Notes: generated by a model from the sequence alone, not told the origin. Positions 39,201-52,251 are shown, counted from the stretch's first letter. The stretch is 64,000 nucleotides of DNA from Dillenia suffruticosa (GCA_033439265.1 JAVTVX010000012.1:31070761-31134760); one strand, 5' to 3'. Program-made: numbers and translations.

Positions 39201-41354
39201 TTTTATTTTATTTTCTATTTTGTATATAAACTTAGGGACCATACAAAATATTATTACATTATTATTTTATTTTAAAAAATTATAAAAATAAATAATAAAA
39301 ATAACTCAATTTTTTTTTTTTATCTTTTAGTGATCAACTAGATTTAGAGCCTCCAAAAAGGTATTCGTTGTGTGATTATTAAAGGTGAATTAACAAAATA
39401 AATGCTGACATTATATGGAATTATTTTCTATTAGTTTTTAAAAATTATTCTGAATTTTGATAATAAGTTTTTTATTTTGGGGTATGGAATATTTACAAAA
39501 TTATTATTTATGTAATTTGAAAAAAAAAATACTTTGATTTGACAACAAGCATACACCCAAAAATTTCATTTTCCTTAATTGCAGGGATTTTTTGTTCCCT
39601 TGAGAAAAGAAGGCCTTAGGAAAGTGATTTAAAAAGTCTTATACTGGTAGACAAAATTTCTAAAATAAATGCTTTAATTTTTTCAAAAATATTTGGCATC
39701 ATTAACTTTTATTTCATTTTCCCAACAAATATTTGATAAAAAAATAAAAAACATATAAAATATTTGAACCGGTAAAATTCTAGAAAAATCTATTTAATAT
39801 TTATTTATTTTTACAAAAAAGAACTCAGCTAAAGTTTTGAAAGTTTTCAAAAAATTTATAAGTTTAGATATTTCACACACAATAAATAAATTTTAATAAT
39901 ATCAAATTATAAAAACCTATGTGTTTCAAGAAAAGCTTTTACAAGAAATATTTATTTTCAAATTTGATAACTATTGAATGGATAGAGAATTTAGATCGTT
40001 TGACGGTGATCTAACATTTGTTGATCAATGATTAATTGATTTAGTGGGATGTGATAATAGATTTTTTAACTAAAATCTCAAGTTTAACTTATGAGTTAGT
40101 TTTGGGACAGATTATGTTGGAAGAGTAATCTCTAAATGAGTCATTGTAAATTCCTGACTGGATTAATCAGAATATAATTTCAGATACCGATTGATATAAT
40201 AAAAAAAAAATTCTAATATCCGTCAATCTCGTGAATAATACTCACACCATAATAAAATATCCACTAATAAAATCAACATTTTCTAATTGATATTCACAAG
40301 AATAATAAAATATCTATAAATAAAACCATAATTTTTCTAATAATAATCTATTAAAAACAAAGTTTAAAGTCTAAGTATATATACAGTTTGGTTAAAAGTT
40401 CTCAAATAGATAATCTTTTGTGGGGCCCGCTATCACTGTCCTTAAGAGTAATAAAATCCTGCTTTCTTTTCAATTTAAAATAATAGTCAAGTTTCCGTAA
40501 TAAAAATATGCAATAGTTTTTTTTTTTTTATTTTTTAAAAACACCGTTAGAATTCATTTAAACTGCAAAAAAAAAAAAAAAAAAAGAATTTTTTAAGTAT
40601 ATCTACTTAATATAATTTAGCTAATATATTGATCGAGGAAAGTACATTTTATGAGGAAAAAAAAGTTCAGTAATATATGCTTCAAAAAATAAAAAGAAAA
40701 TATATTGAAAAAGTTAAAATAAAAATTAAAAAAAATAATTTAGGAGAGAGGGGTGTGCTGAAAAAAATTAAGAAAGAAGGATATTAGAAAAGTGAAATAA
40801 ATAAATAAATATAACTTTTAATTTTCAAGAGAGAGAGATCTATGGATAGTTGGTCTAGTGTGACGTAGTGTTATATTTTTTAATCATGTATTGGATTCAA
40901 AACATAAGAATGAAAAAGATTACGTTAGGAGAGTCGTTTCTTAAATTGTTTGAATCGATTATGATTTTGGATATCGGCGGGGAGAGATAGAGGGGGGAGG
41001 TATATCTCATGTGGAAATGGGGTCCGGCGAGGCCTAAAAATACTATTAAAAAAGCTCTATTTCTTGAGTATATGCATAATGTTTAGGGATGTTGGAAATT
41101 TGTTTATTTGTCAATTAGAATAGGTTTGTGAATTTATGAAATGAAAGTCATGCCCTCCACTTTTTCTTATTCAAAGTTTCTCATCTCCTTCACCTTTACC
41201 AACAGACACCATTGAACACCCACATACCCCTTTTAAGTCCATCACAAAGTTTTTGCGCTTTTTGTCAAAACTATGATACATTTTCTACCGCCCATCTCTA
41301 ATGCTCCTCTCCACCGTCTCTATGCCACTTGAATCTAAAAGGAAGTGTCAAGCT
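36214..41354. other. Intergenic DNA between RPL18a and the b561 gene
   Basis: The RPL18a 3' untranslated region is presumably within about 36214-36370. Short CT runs lie at 36631-36648 and 38181-38203. From 38.8 kb onward there are several decayed tRNA-derived SINE-like pieces with the recurrent end GATTAATCAGAATATAATTT..GATACCGATTG (best at 40020-40205; others near 38900-39115 and 40850-40985). Poly-A/T runs are common. No coding region is recognised. Confidence 0.45.

Positions 41355-41396
<42 letters not shown>
41355..41396. repeat. (GA)n microsatellite in the b561 5' leader
   Basis: About 21 GA repeats ending 87 bp before the start codon at 41484. A (CT)n run of 17-18 repeats lies in intron 1 at 41646-41679. 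Confidence 0.95.
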
Positions 41397-41398
<2 letters not shown>

Positions 41399-41483
41399 CG
41401 CATTTAGAAGATCATTTCACAATCACATCACATTGATCAATCACTTGTTGATTCAAATTCTGAAATACTACAAAGGTTGAAGA

Positions 41484-41636
41484 ATGAGAATTAAACAGGA
41501 AACCGCTTCACTTGCCCTTGTAGCAAGTTTGGTTTTTCTTTTCCTACCCATTATCCGGTCTTTAGCTCTTGAAGAGATTAACCAAGCCAAAGGTCATAAG
41601 AGCATCAACCACCACATTCACAAGGTATTCATACAC

Positions 41637-41685
<49 letters not shown>

Positions 41686-43936
41686 TTTGTTTCGGGTATT
41701 CGTTGGTTTGACATTTTGTTTTGCCCATAAAATTTTGCAGTTGAGTGATAAAATGTTATTTGATATTGCACTTCACGGGCTTCTACTATGGGCTTCCATG
41801 GGGTTCTTGACCCCGATTGGGATTCTCATCATCAGAATTTCTAACAAAGAGGATGGTGCGAGAAAATTCAAGATTCTCTTCTATTTCCACATTATTTTTC
41901 AGGTAAATTTTTTTGGGTCTCTGCAAAACCATTGATGATTTGCCTTAAAAAAAGGCACTTATAAGACAAAGAGAATAAAAAACTTTAATGTTAATGATTT
42001 GCTTAGAAATATGACAAACGCTACATATTTATCATTCCTATGATTTGTTTTTATTTGTATTTTCTTTATATTTATGTCGTAGTTTTGATAGTCCATGAAA
42101 TTAACAGCACAGTCCTATAACCTTTTTTCCTCTATACAATGTTTTATAGATAATCATAAGTTATTCCTCTTTTAACATGTCTGTGAAAGGACAGTGTCAC
42201 CAAGGCGATCATGTGACCTTGGACCATTTGTTTTGGTTTGTAATCACAACCCTCTTTAGCTTTATAATGATGAACCATATAACTAAATTATCTCTCCAAG
42301 GGTCCACAAATTTTCTTTTCAGAGTGATTTAGCCCACAGTTTAAACAAGTGAAGTTAAACCACTTTAACTATTTTCATCGTGAAAACTTTGTTATCAAGG
42401 AAAAGGGTTGTAGAAATACTTTGTTAGTATAATGGTTGAATACTGATCTTCTATAAGAAAAATCATTTTAGATTCAAATTTTATATATTAAAAAATAAAT
42501 ATTAGAAAATTTTTGTCTTTTAAAAATTCGATTTGATTCGAATTAAATTTAATTAAGAATAACATGATTATCAGATACTTATGAATCATAAAAAAAAAAA
42601 AGGTGTGATCATGTATTATGCTTAACGATCATGTTTTGCCTTTCTTGTTAAGAGCCTTTATGTCAGGAACATGATCTTCATATCTAGTCAAACCCATAAA
42701 TTTTTTCCTTCCTCCAGGTTTTTTTTTTAATTTTTAAAAATATAGAAAATAGTCATTTTTTTCTTGTTCATCATGATATCCCTCTATTAGTTTTTTGCTT
42801 AAAACTTTTTTGGATGAACAGATACTATCTGTGCTTCTGGCCACTGCTGGGGCAGTAATGTCCATCAAGTCATTTGAGAACACCTTTCATAATAGCCACC
42901 AAAGGTTAGGCCTAGCGCTCTATGTTGCCATTTGGGTGCAAGCAATCGTTGGATTTCTCAGGCCTAAAAGGTACTACCCTCTCGCTTTAATCCTCTTGGT
43001 GAGAGTCAAATAACTTGATAAGGGTGACAAGTTAAATCGACCAGGGCTCAATTCGGCTCTTTATATCGTTGGAATATTGATTTAACTGGATGTGGGGTTA
43101 AATATCCTTAAATATTATCAAAATTCGACTCCCGTTAGAAATATCGGACTCTCATGTGTATGGAGCATTTCCCGTTGGGAGACCCATCCTCCAAAAAGAG
43201 TCACTATAGCGGTCGATCCGAATTAATCAGGGCGAAACCCCAGATACCGAACGATATCTAAGACATGGTATAAAAAAAATATAAATTAATTTTAAAAAAT
43301 TTGTTTAATTTACACAAAATACATATCAAAATTTAATTTATTTGATTCAGAACCTCCAAAGTGAGCTCAAGTTTGGCTATTTTAATGGCCCCAATGAGAT
43401 TATATAATGAACCGAATAGTTGAGCCACCTATTTGTTTTATTTTATGTAAATGTGATTTTTTTTTCAAAGTTTGAAATGTGTCACACATGCAATAGAATA
43501 GCTATCGTTGAATTTTTCTTTGTTTCAAAATTGTGGACTAGTAGTTTTGACTTTCTTTTTGGGTAGGGGAGCTAAAGGAAGAGGCAAATGGTACTTTGTA
43601 CATTGGATGCTTGGAACGTTTATCTCTTTGATGGGAACAATCAACATCTACACAGGTTTGCAAGCATTTCATGAAAGGACACTAAAAAGTGTGAAACTTT
43701 GGACTATACTTTTCACAGCAGAGGTCTCTTTCATGGCCTTCTTCTACCTCTTTCAAGACAAATGGGAGTATATGCAAAAGCAAGGAGTGATTATAGGCAA
43801 CGATGAGACGATCACACCAGCGAATCAAGCGATCCCTCCACTGCAGTTGGACAACAAGAATGAGTTGGTGCCAATACCATGTACCAAAAGAAATGCATTG
43901 AAGAACTATTTCCTAAATGATGATCCTAGTCCTTGA
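41484..43936 (+). CDS. Cytochrome b561 family transmembrane protein (no DOMON), 4 exons
   Basis: Exons 41484-41624, 41741-41902, 42822-42970 and 43567-43936 join in frame to 273 residues. A probable signal peptide (residues 1-28, hydrophobic core LALVASLVFLFLPII) is followed by a b561 core of hydrophobic segments near 55-80, 93-115, 130-147, 162-185 and 195-212. Four histidines fit the two haem-ligand pairs: H59 (ALHGLLLW), H97 (FYFHIIFQ), H127 (NSHQRLGL) and H163 (YFVHWMLG). It resembles the Arabidopsis At2g30890/At4g18260 type, which lacks the N-terminal DOMON domain of CYB/AIR12-like proteins. The family carries electrons across membranes, often from ascorbate; substrate and membrane cannot be told here. 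The C-terminal tail (about 215-273) is hydrophilic. Confidence 0.9.
41646..41679. repeat. (CT)n microsatellite in intron 1 of the b561 gene
   Basis: About 17 CT repeats starting 22 bp past the exon 1 donor, forming part of the polypyrimidine content of a 116-bp intron. It is complementary to the (GA)n tract in the 5' leader. Confidence 0.95.
42420..42575 (+). mobile_element. tRNA-derived SINE fragment in intron 2 of the b561 gene
   Basis: Begins TTGTTAGTATAATGGTTGAA (box-A-like), has TTAGATTCAAATTTT (box-B-like) and continues with a decayed body. It belongs to the same broad group as the fragment near 3836-3990. Confidence 0.5.
43085..43280 (+). mobile_element. SINE-like repeat in intron 3 of the b561 gene
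   Basis: Contains GATCCGAATTAATCAGGGCG and CCCCAGATACCGAACGATAT, matching the shared 3' body of the window's SINE copies, with an A-run tail at 43270. The 5' half is less certain. Confidence 0.5.
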
Positions 43937-45990
43937 CAATATGAGCTACACGCTTTACCCCCCCCCCCCAAAAAAAAAGAATAAAAGCATGTAGCTCATA
44001 TCTCACTTTGTGATAATTGGGGTTTTGTTTTTTTTAATTATAAAACTATAGTGGGTATTTTTTGTGTTTTATGTTATTCTTGATTTGGATAGGCTTATTT
44101 GCACCTCACTCTTTGGCCCCTTGTTGTGCAATGACCAAGAGTGAACTGCAAATTGTGCTCTCTGTATCTATGTTTTCAGCGGAAATGAAAATTATTTTTC
44201 TATATGCAACACCCACACTCACAGTGTGTGACACATCTTTGAAAGAATACACATACACTCAATGAACAAGCAACCTAGTAAATAAGAGTACTAAATCTTT
44301 TAAATAAATCTCAGTTTTGAAATTGGAACGCGAAAATAATTATATTAGAAAAGTTGTCTCTTAAAATTGATTCGACAAACATTCGAATTGAATTTATCAG
44401 AATATCACTTTTATATATTAGTTATATAACATAAAAAGAAAAAACATGCATGCGCGCGCACACACACCCCAAACCCCCCCTCCCCCAAAATTACAAGACT
44501 TCCAAACCATTGTTAATATGGTTATCAAAAATTCGTGTTCTAGCGAAGAAAATATTTGATTTCACAACCACAAAAAGTAGGTCATTCATACATCTAGCTA
44601 CCGATGCTCACCAGACCACATCTCTCCGTCCAAGGTTGGCGTTGAACCCATGTAACAAAGCTACAGACGTCTAATGTTTTGGAGTCCCTCTTCCTAATAA
44701 TATCATCAGCTTCATACCGCCATGATAAGTGGGCATATAAGCCTTTGCCAAACCATTCACTTGTACGCAAAATCCTCTTGGATGCAAATTTTACCACATC
44801 TTTAAGCATTGTGCTGTTTTAGTTGTGAGGGAAAAGAAATTTCATAGGTGAATAGCTACAAGAAGCAAAAGAATTAACATTTTAGTATGTTTTTGAGAAT
44901 TGTGTTGGTATAACCAACAATCTAGCAATCTGTTTTACATTTTTTCTTTTGAGGTCATGGGAGAGGTTTCCATTTGGAAAGAAGTGACTGCTTTAAATGA
45001 TGATGCCATATGGAAAATAAGAAAGGTCTTGGCATACCGAAATTGTATTCAAAGTGAGGAAAATGATCCTCGACAGCGTGAAAGATGGTATCATTGTGAT
45101 AGGGCAGTGCAGGTGTAAGCAAGTGAAAGAAGAGAATGAGACCTAACATTCACTGTGTAAGTGAAAGAAGAGGCAATAGTTTGTGGGTAATGAATTTTCT
45201 GGAATAGATAATAAGTCACGGATGCACTTATGGAGTTGGGCACCTCTGCTGAGCCTTGGCCATCCTTTTTTCTTTTCATATAATCACGACGTCAGGGCAA
45301 CCTTAGTTAGCACAAAGAAATCGAAATTGTATTTAAAATAAAAAATCTTAAGAACGAGTTTGAAAATAAATTTCAAAAACTTATTTCTACACTTGAGTTG
45401 AAAAAATATCATAATTTAGAGATTTTATCTATAAATTTCATTTTCATTTCATTAATCTAAATAAATTATATTAATTTCAATTCAATTTTTAATTATCATT
45501 AATTTTAATTAAACGTCCGTTGACGTTGACGTGTGAACCAGAGTTTTCCAAAAGTGCTAAATAATATTTCAGTGTTATTCTTAATTTCTGTATTCCATTC
45601 CGTTTATTTTTTAAAAAGGTAAATTTAGATTTTATATACATATAAGTATATATAAGATTTAAATTATCAAAAATTAAAAAAAAAAACTTTAAATACCAAA
45701 AAATAGTTCGGTCACTGACGTGGCCAAGGCCAATGTCAAGAATAAGTAACTTCCAAACAGGAATTAATTTTAGGGTTTTTCCTCAACTTTTCCAATGGAC
45801 CGGATAACTCATCCTATCCATGATACGATTCCTCCGTTGTCGGTATCTGGGGTACTACCGTAAATACACCCTTCCACCTTATCTTCTCCATCATTGATTC
45901 AACCGGTCGGTCCGGTCTAAACCCACATCTTCACTCCAGACTCTAGAGTCATCCTAAAACCTCTCGCTCTCTCTTTCTCGACACTCAAGC
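43937..45990. other. Intergenic DNA between b561 and UreG
   Basis: Contains a C-run followed by an A-run (43960-43978), a SINE-like body at 44290-44420 and an unidentified minus-strand open frame (44594-44809, listed separately). The 500 bp before UreG are A+T-rich and then, from 45715, of mixed composition, probably promoter and leader. Confidence 0.4.
44594..44809 (-). pseudogene. Unidentified 71-codon open frame, possible gene or transposon scrap
   Basis: The minus-strand frame starts at an ATG and has balanced composition unlike the low-complexity frames elsewhere (for example RILRTSEWFGKGLYAHLSWR, then KTLDVCSFVTWVQ). It has no repeats and looks protein-like, but I do not recognise the family. 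No neighbouring exon with matching splice sites was evident. A relic of a retrogene or an internal transposon exon is possible. Confidence 0.3.
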
Positions 45991-48900
45991 ATGGCTTCAG
46001 CAGATGACTGCACTCACACCCATGACCATCATGATCATGATCATCACCATCACCATGATCATGATCATGACCATCAGCACGATCACCATCATCGTCATAC
46101 CCCTGAGTAAATTCTCTAATTTCACACTCAATTCCTTCCATTTTTTTGCAAAGGAATCAAATTTTCTGCTTTTTCTTTTTTCTTTCTAAGTTCCATTTTT
46201 TGATTTTAAATCAGACATTCACACGGGGATTCCAAAGCAGAATCATGGGTGGGACCAGATGGGAGAGTGTATCATAGCCATGATGGATTAGCACCACATT
46301 CACATGAACCCATTTACTCACCCGGGTTTTTTAGCAGAAGAGCTCCTCCACTTCTCACTAGAGATTTCAACGAGAGATCTTTCACTGTTGGCATTGGTGG
46401 TCCAGTTGGTACTGGGTATTCTTCTTTTCCTTGTTTCTTCGTCAATTTTTGCAGCATCTACTAGTTTTTGGTATCTCAGAATAGTATATCTTGCTGGGTG
46501 TACTTTGGATCTTCAATTTTCACATGATTGTTTCCGGGTATATTGTACTTTGATTGATGCTTATTATTTTCGTTTGATTTCCCTACGATTTTTCTTTCTT
46601 AAAATAGTATTTCTTGCTTCGGTGCATTATGGATCTGGGACTTTTCTGCATGTTAATTTCCGGGTATTTTGTACTTTATTGGTTTTAGATATTGTTTTTC
46701 CTTGACCCCCCCAAAAATTTTGCCTACACTGCTTGTTTTTAGAGCATCTCTTCATGCTCTGATTCTATGTTATACGCGAACAAGCCTTTTGGACACTATA
46801 CAAGATGACATTTTATGCTAGGATAGTGTGAAGTATTTATAACTCTGTCATGTCGTTGTGTTTATGTCATGTTGTGTCTAGTTCCTATATAGGTGTCAAG
46901 TGTGTTTCATGGCCCTAAACACTAGCAATTGCTTAAATGTACTTTTGGCTTTAAACTTTTACAAGTTGGCTTTATGTATGATGTGTTTTGATGTTACGAG
47001 TTTAATTCTAGCTTGTTTGTATCTAAGGTCCTTTGCTATGGCCTCTTAATCTCAGTGTTTTCCCTATTCTGGTGAGGACTTTTATTTGGTTACATGTATG
47101 TGCACTCCATTATTTCTTAACATAGAAAATGGTGGGGAGAAAAGGTTTGCCTTGAAGTTTATCTTGGCCAATCTAGCTTGAGTCCCATTGAAGTGATTTT
47201 CGTCTTTCATTGAAGCCATATTTCTTCCCAACTATGCCTCACTTTGATTGTGTAGGTTTTGTTCTAACTTTGGCTTGATCTCTCATTTCTGATTCCTTCA
47301 ACTACAGATGAATTGCTATTAATTGATATTTGGTATTCCTTGATGGGATATGCCCCTTCATTTGTTACCATGTTTGTATTTGATATGCTGCTAGACATGT
47401 ATATAAACAAAATGGTATTCTCAATTCCTATATTTTGTATTTTATGTACACACACGCACGTGCTCCCACCATTTATGCGAGACAATGGGGGTGAAATATT
47501 TATGCTATCTTTGCATAAAGAATCTTTTTGCTTGCTTCTCTGATTGATAATCAACCACTTCCTATTCTTCACAGGAAAACAGCTTTGATGCTGGCTCTGT
47601 GTAAACACTTGAGGGACAAATACAGTCTTGCTGCAGTATGTATCATTTTTGTTATCCTACATTTTGGACCTGTCTTCATCAAATATATGCCTAATTGCTT
47701 TCTGAGGATTTAAATTTGAATCATATTTTTGAAATTGAGAGTTTCATATTGAAATTCTGGCCTAGAGTTATTTCTTTGTCATTGAGAATTTCATTTTTAG
47801 CATTTTCTAAAATTTATCACCCAGTCCACTATGTTTATCTGCATCAACTCTATACCAATAGGCAAAGAAAATAAACGGCTTTTTTTTCACCTTTTCGTTA
47901 CACACCCAACTCTCCATCTACGAAATGGTATTAAATTTTTTGTTTTGCTTGCAAAACTAAAATCTCTTGTAGTTCCCATCTGTCTGCAAAGCTGACCAAA
48001 CAGTCTGTGTGCCTATGCGCTTGTTGCCCCTATTCCAACCACAAGGGTTGGAACGTTACTGGACACAAACTAATTGGGACATTGGACATTGGACATTGAT
48101 AAGGTCCATGTCCATGAATTCATACATGCAGTGCCCAAATTTTGACAAAACAAACTAAGCCTGACATTCTTAGTCATATTATTGTAAGAGAGTGGAGTTT
48201 TGCCTTCTTCAAGACAAATGCCTCTGTACGCTGCTGCACTTTTTACCTTGCTTGATTATATTGTAAAAGGGCTCCTTCACCCTGCCCGAAGGCTTACCAG
48301 CTATAATTTGGGTTTGAGGGTGTTTCCTTCATAGAGGCACTAAGAGGCATTTTAAGTGGTAACAGTTTTGAACTAAATCTTCCAAATTGCAAGGACTGAC
48401 CTTGTCTTGATTTTTACTTCTATTGAGCATGGCTCCACTTCACTCTATGGGAACTACTGGGGCCTATGGGGCTTCCTTTGCAGTTTGATTTTACATTTTC
48501 CTGTTATGGTGGCCTACTTACCACTTACAACTCTCAAGATTCTACTTCGTTAGTCAACCCTTCTGTTGTTCATCTCTCACAATGATGGATTGCTTTATTG
48601 GTGTAGTTTTTCTGTCGAATATATAGAAATGTGATTGAAAAGAAAGTGAAATCAGTAACTGGTGCAGGTGACCAACGATATCTTCACAAAAGAAGATGGT
48701 GAGTTCCTAATTAAGAATGAGGCTCTTCCAGAGGAAAGGATACGCGCTGTAGAGACAGGAGGCTGCCCTCATGCTGCTATTCGTGAGGACATCAGCATTA
48801 ACCTTGGCCCTCTTGAAGAGCTGTCTAATTTATACAAAGCTGACATTCTTCTTTGTGAATCTGGTGGAGGTATTTTGGTTAATGTACTAATGCCAATTTA

Positions 48901-50985
48901 TATGGACGGGCATATCCTTGCTGACATACTTCTTTCTTGGCTTTTCTTTATTGCTTGCTTTCCATCTCTTAAAATAAGGAACACTAGGGTATTCTGTTTG
49001 TTATAGATTTAAGAAGTCCAGACACAAGTTACCATATAGTGGGCCATAGTCTTCTTGAATGAATATCCATATCAGCAATTTTAAGTTTTTATGCCCTTAG
49101 GCCGGGGCTGATGTCCATTGAGGTCCAAAAAGAAAGGTGCTTGGCTACATGCTGGATAGCATATGCAATAATGACATTTTATGCCAAAAGTTGTTAAATC
49201 TCGGATAGGATTCATGTGGAGAAAGAAGTTAGAAGTATCATGACGATCTTCTAGCGAACTTGCTAGTTATATGTAGGAACAATATTTTGTTTCATAATTG
49301 CAAATACAGTTGGAATTTTTTTAGTTATATTATTTATTATTTTGAGTGCAGATAATTTAGCTGCTAACTTCAGTAGGGAACTTGCTGACTACATTATCTA
49401 CATAATTGATGTATCTGGTGGTGACAAGATTCCTCGGAAAGGAGGCCCAGGCATCACACAAGCTGATCTTCTTGTATGTGAACTTTTTTGTTTCTTGAGC
49501 TGTTGGTTTGGAACTAATTCATCTATTGTGTAAATGATATCACTTGCCCATCTCAATGAGCTGTTTGCAATATTGTAGGTCATAAACAAAACTGACCTTG
49601 CAGCAGCTGTCGGGGCTGATTTGAAAGTGATGGAGCGTGATGCACTTCGGATGCGGGATGGAGGACCTTTTGTATTTGCTCAGGTGTGTTGGTTTGCTGT
49701 TTAGCAGCATTTCTTTGAATTGCCCTTGCATGAGCATTGGAGGGCACTTCGTGTGATTGAGGAAAAAACTTTTCAAATAAACTCGTGCAGTTTTGTTACA
49801 TGGATTTAGGTATAATGGATTTGGATCTGGGGCCCAAATTCTTATTTGGATGCTCAATTTTAAAAGGGATTTTGATTTGGAATAAATCCCTTACCTAATC
49901 CAAAGATAATAAAACTATATTTCAGAATACAAGGTGCTATGCAAAATCATATATTGGACACCTTTTATGTTTAAATTCAAAAATTTACACAATCGGATTA
50001 TAATCATAATAATTATACATTTTAACAATTAACTTTCTCTAAAAAAATTCAAGATTTTTGGTGCGGTGGAAGTGTGGTGTGGGGTTTCATAAGCTTAAAC
50101 TGTAAGGTCATGGAATCCAGTCCTAAAAGAAAAAAAAAACTACGTTCTTTATTAAAAGAAAATTTCCGAAAAACTCGGTTATAATGAATGATAAAGAGTT
50201 TATATAGAACCAAAACACTACATTAATGAAGAAACAACTAATGGAAGTCCTAAACCAACTTTCACTAGGATTCTAGAAACCGTAGAGGCTAAAGAAAGAA
50301 AGAAGTATGGGAAGAACTAGAAAAATAGAAATGAAGAAATTTTGTCCTGCCACATTCTGCGTATCGCCGCTAAGGTTTTCCACTGCCACGGTGATCTTCC
50401 CAACTCCCCTTGTCCTGTGAATATCGTTGATCTTTTTGATTTGCAAAGAAAATAATAAACGAACACAGAATAAAAAGCAAAATAATATGAATATGTTGAT
50501 TTTATTTTTAATTTTTTCCTGTCAAAAACAAAAATTTTTAGGTATATTGTGTGCATTTAAAATTGAACTGCAGCTTTACCTCTCCATCCCTAGAAATTGT
50601 GATGACAAATGTTTGGTTTGCTGTGCATATCATTACACACGTAGTCCTTTATTATACATAGAGAAGGGACACACTACAAAAAACATAAATATCTGGGTGC
50701 TGGTAACCAACGCTGTCCTAGGAGGGAATATCAAAACTGCATAGACACATCTACTCAACTGCTGCAAACAATCCCTTTCGCATTTTATCTCCGCCCCCAA
50801 GTTTGGTTTTAGTATATAGAATTAAATAAATATTCATGAACTTTGACCTCCACCCAATAGCATTTGTTTCTAATTTGTTCCGGGTTGTCTAACATGTGCA
50901 GGTAAAGCACGGGGTTGGCGTAGAAGAAATTGTGAACCATATTCTGGGGGCCTGGGAGGTCGCAACCAAGCGGAAGCGTCACTGA
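45991..50985 (+). CDS. UREG: Urease accessory protein UreG, 7 exons
   Basis: A SIMIBI-class GTPase that works with UreD and UreF to insert nickel into urease in the cytosol. Exons 45991-46106, 46215-46415, 47575-47635, 48668-48869, 49352-49473, 49579-49683 and 50902-50985 join in frame to 296 residues. Residues 8-42 are a His/Asp-rich metal-binding extension ([20 protein letters not shown]). The P-loop GGPVGTGKT is at 100-108, the invariant metal-binding C159-P160-H161 sits in [20 protein letters not shown] follows at the exon 4/5 join, and the guanine-specificity motif NKTD is at 237-240. The C-terminus ([15 protein letters not shown]) is conserved. Intron 2 interrupts the P-loop at the last glycine before KT. 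All catalytic motifs are present. Confidence 0.96.
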
Positions 50986-52040
50986 TGTCGTTGCATTATG
51001 TAGAACTTGAACTTAGTTTAAATGTTGCATTTTTCAGCTCTCTTATTTTCAAAATAGATGCAGCCTCCTCTTTGAAATAAGTAATGGAGTTAAAAATGTG
51101 GAAGATAGATGCATAAGAATTGGTATAATGGACATGTTTCTGCCTCGACGGCTAAACAAACATCTGGGAGCAGCTGCATAATATGTGATGTTCCCTTTAT
51201 TACCCGATTAAGGACGGTGTACCTTTCTTTTCTTTTTCTCTTTTCTTTTCACTCGGGAAAGAAAGATGAAAAGTGGAAAGAAAGATGAAAAGGATTATCA
51301 TGCTTGTAACTCTGCATTAGTAAGGGGGTGTACTCGTTTCAAATAAATTGAGTTTGAGCACAACTTTACAGGTCTACTCGAGCATCGACCATCGGTTGGT
51401 GTTATTTACGGCTCAGTTTATTAATGTGACAAAACTTGGTTGGTAGTTTTCATTGAATATAAGTTTTGATCACTACTTATAAGCTACTTAAATATGAAGT
51501 GAGACAGCAAATGGACCGCCGGGACTCGATTATGTCTTGTTCAAGATAGTTTCTCTTGTTCTTAGCTTTGTGGGTAGAAATTGCTAAACAATTGACTTCA
51601 AAAGTTGGTACAATCTTCCGATTTGAATACTAACTAAACTGGGTTTTGAATAAGTTGGATTTTTTTTTTCTTTTATTAAAGAATAAAATAAGTTGAGATT
51701 AAACATACTGATTAACAAATTTACTTTTTGCTTGACTTTTTCTATAGAATCTGTGTAATAGCAGATTGTCCAAACTAACCCGTGTGCAGGTTGTCCCGGG
51801 CATTTTCCCTATGGGAGGCTTAAAGCTAATCTTGACCTTTTAGAAATTGGTTCTCAATGATATATATGCCCAAGCAAGCTTATGGCAATGGTGGGACAAT
51901 TAGCTTGTGTGACTTATTTTTGCGTAGAAACTGATTTCACTGGGAGCACTTGCTATCCGGGGACCGGTTTTCTTCTCAATTTAGTATCTGGATTTAATCC
52001 GACTAATTTAATCAATTACTATAGGGTTTATTAAAAGGTT
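50986..52040. other. 3' flank of UreG and intergenic DNA
   Basis: Likely UreG 3' untranslated region to about 51170, then intergenic DNA. A short direct repeat of GAAAGATGAAAAG occurs at about 51262 and 51282. No gene is seen. Confidence 0.4.
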
Positions 52041-52045
52041 AACTC

Positions 52046-52233
52046 TCTTAGCATTTTTTTTTATTTTTACTATCGATATTTAGATTTTATCCGATTAATC
52101 TGATTCAAAAACTATGAGATCTATTTTAGGGGTTAGCTCTCCCAAATTTTTTTTCGTCATTTTCAGAACTCGAACTTGAGATCTTTGATTAAGAGGGTAG
52201 AGTGTCTGACCACTCAACCTAAAGGAGTTTGGT
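52046..52233 (-). mobile_element. tRNA-derived SINE, family 1, with target duplication
   Basis: On the minus strand it starts CTCCTTTAGGTTGAGTGGTC, has the box-B-like TCAAGTTCGAGTTCTG, then AAAATGACGAAAAAAAATTT, a GATTAATCGGATAAAAT block, and ends in an A-rich tail after GATAGTAAAAAT. Flanks ACTCTCTTAGCA (52042-52053) and ACTCTCTTAGTA (52234-52245) match at 11 of 12 positions, the variable 10-15 bp duplication expected of a SINE. The inner copy overlaps the tail edge by a few bases, so the exact end is uncertain. Confidence 0.8.
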
Positions 52234-52251
52234 ACTCTCTTAGTATCTAAC

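Noticed and set aside
46304-46705. 133-codon open frame in UreG intron 2
   Set aside because: It is an out-of-frame read of exon 2 running into the intron; the UreG frame with its P-loop explains the exon.
47990-48110. Short GGACATT triplication in UreG intron 3
   Set aside because: Only three 7-bp units, within normal intron noise.
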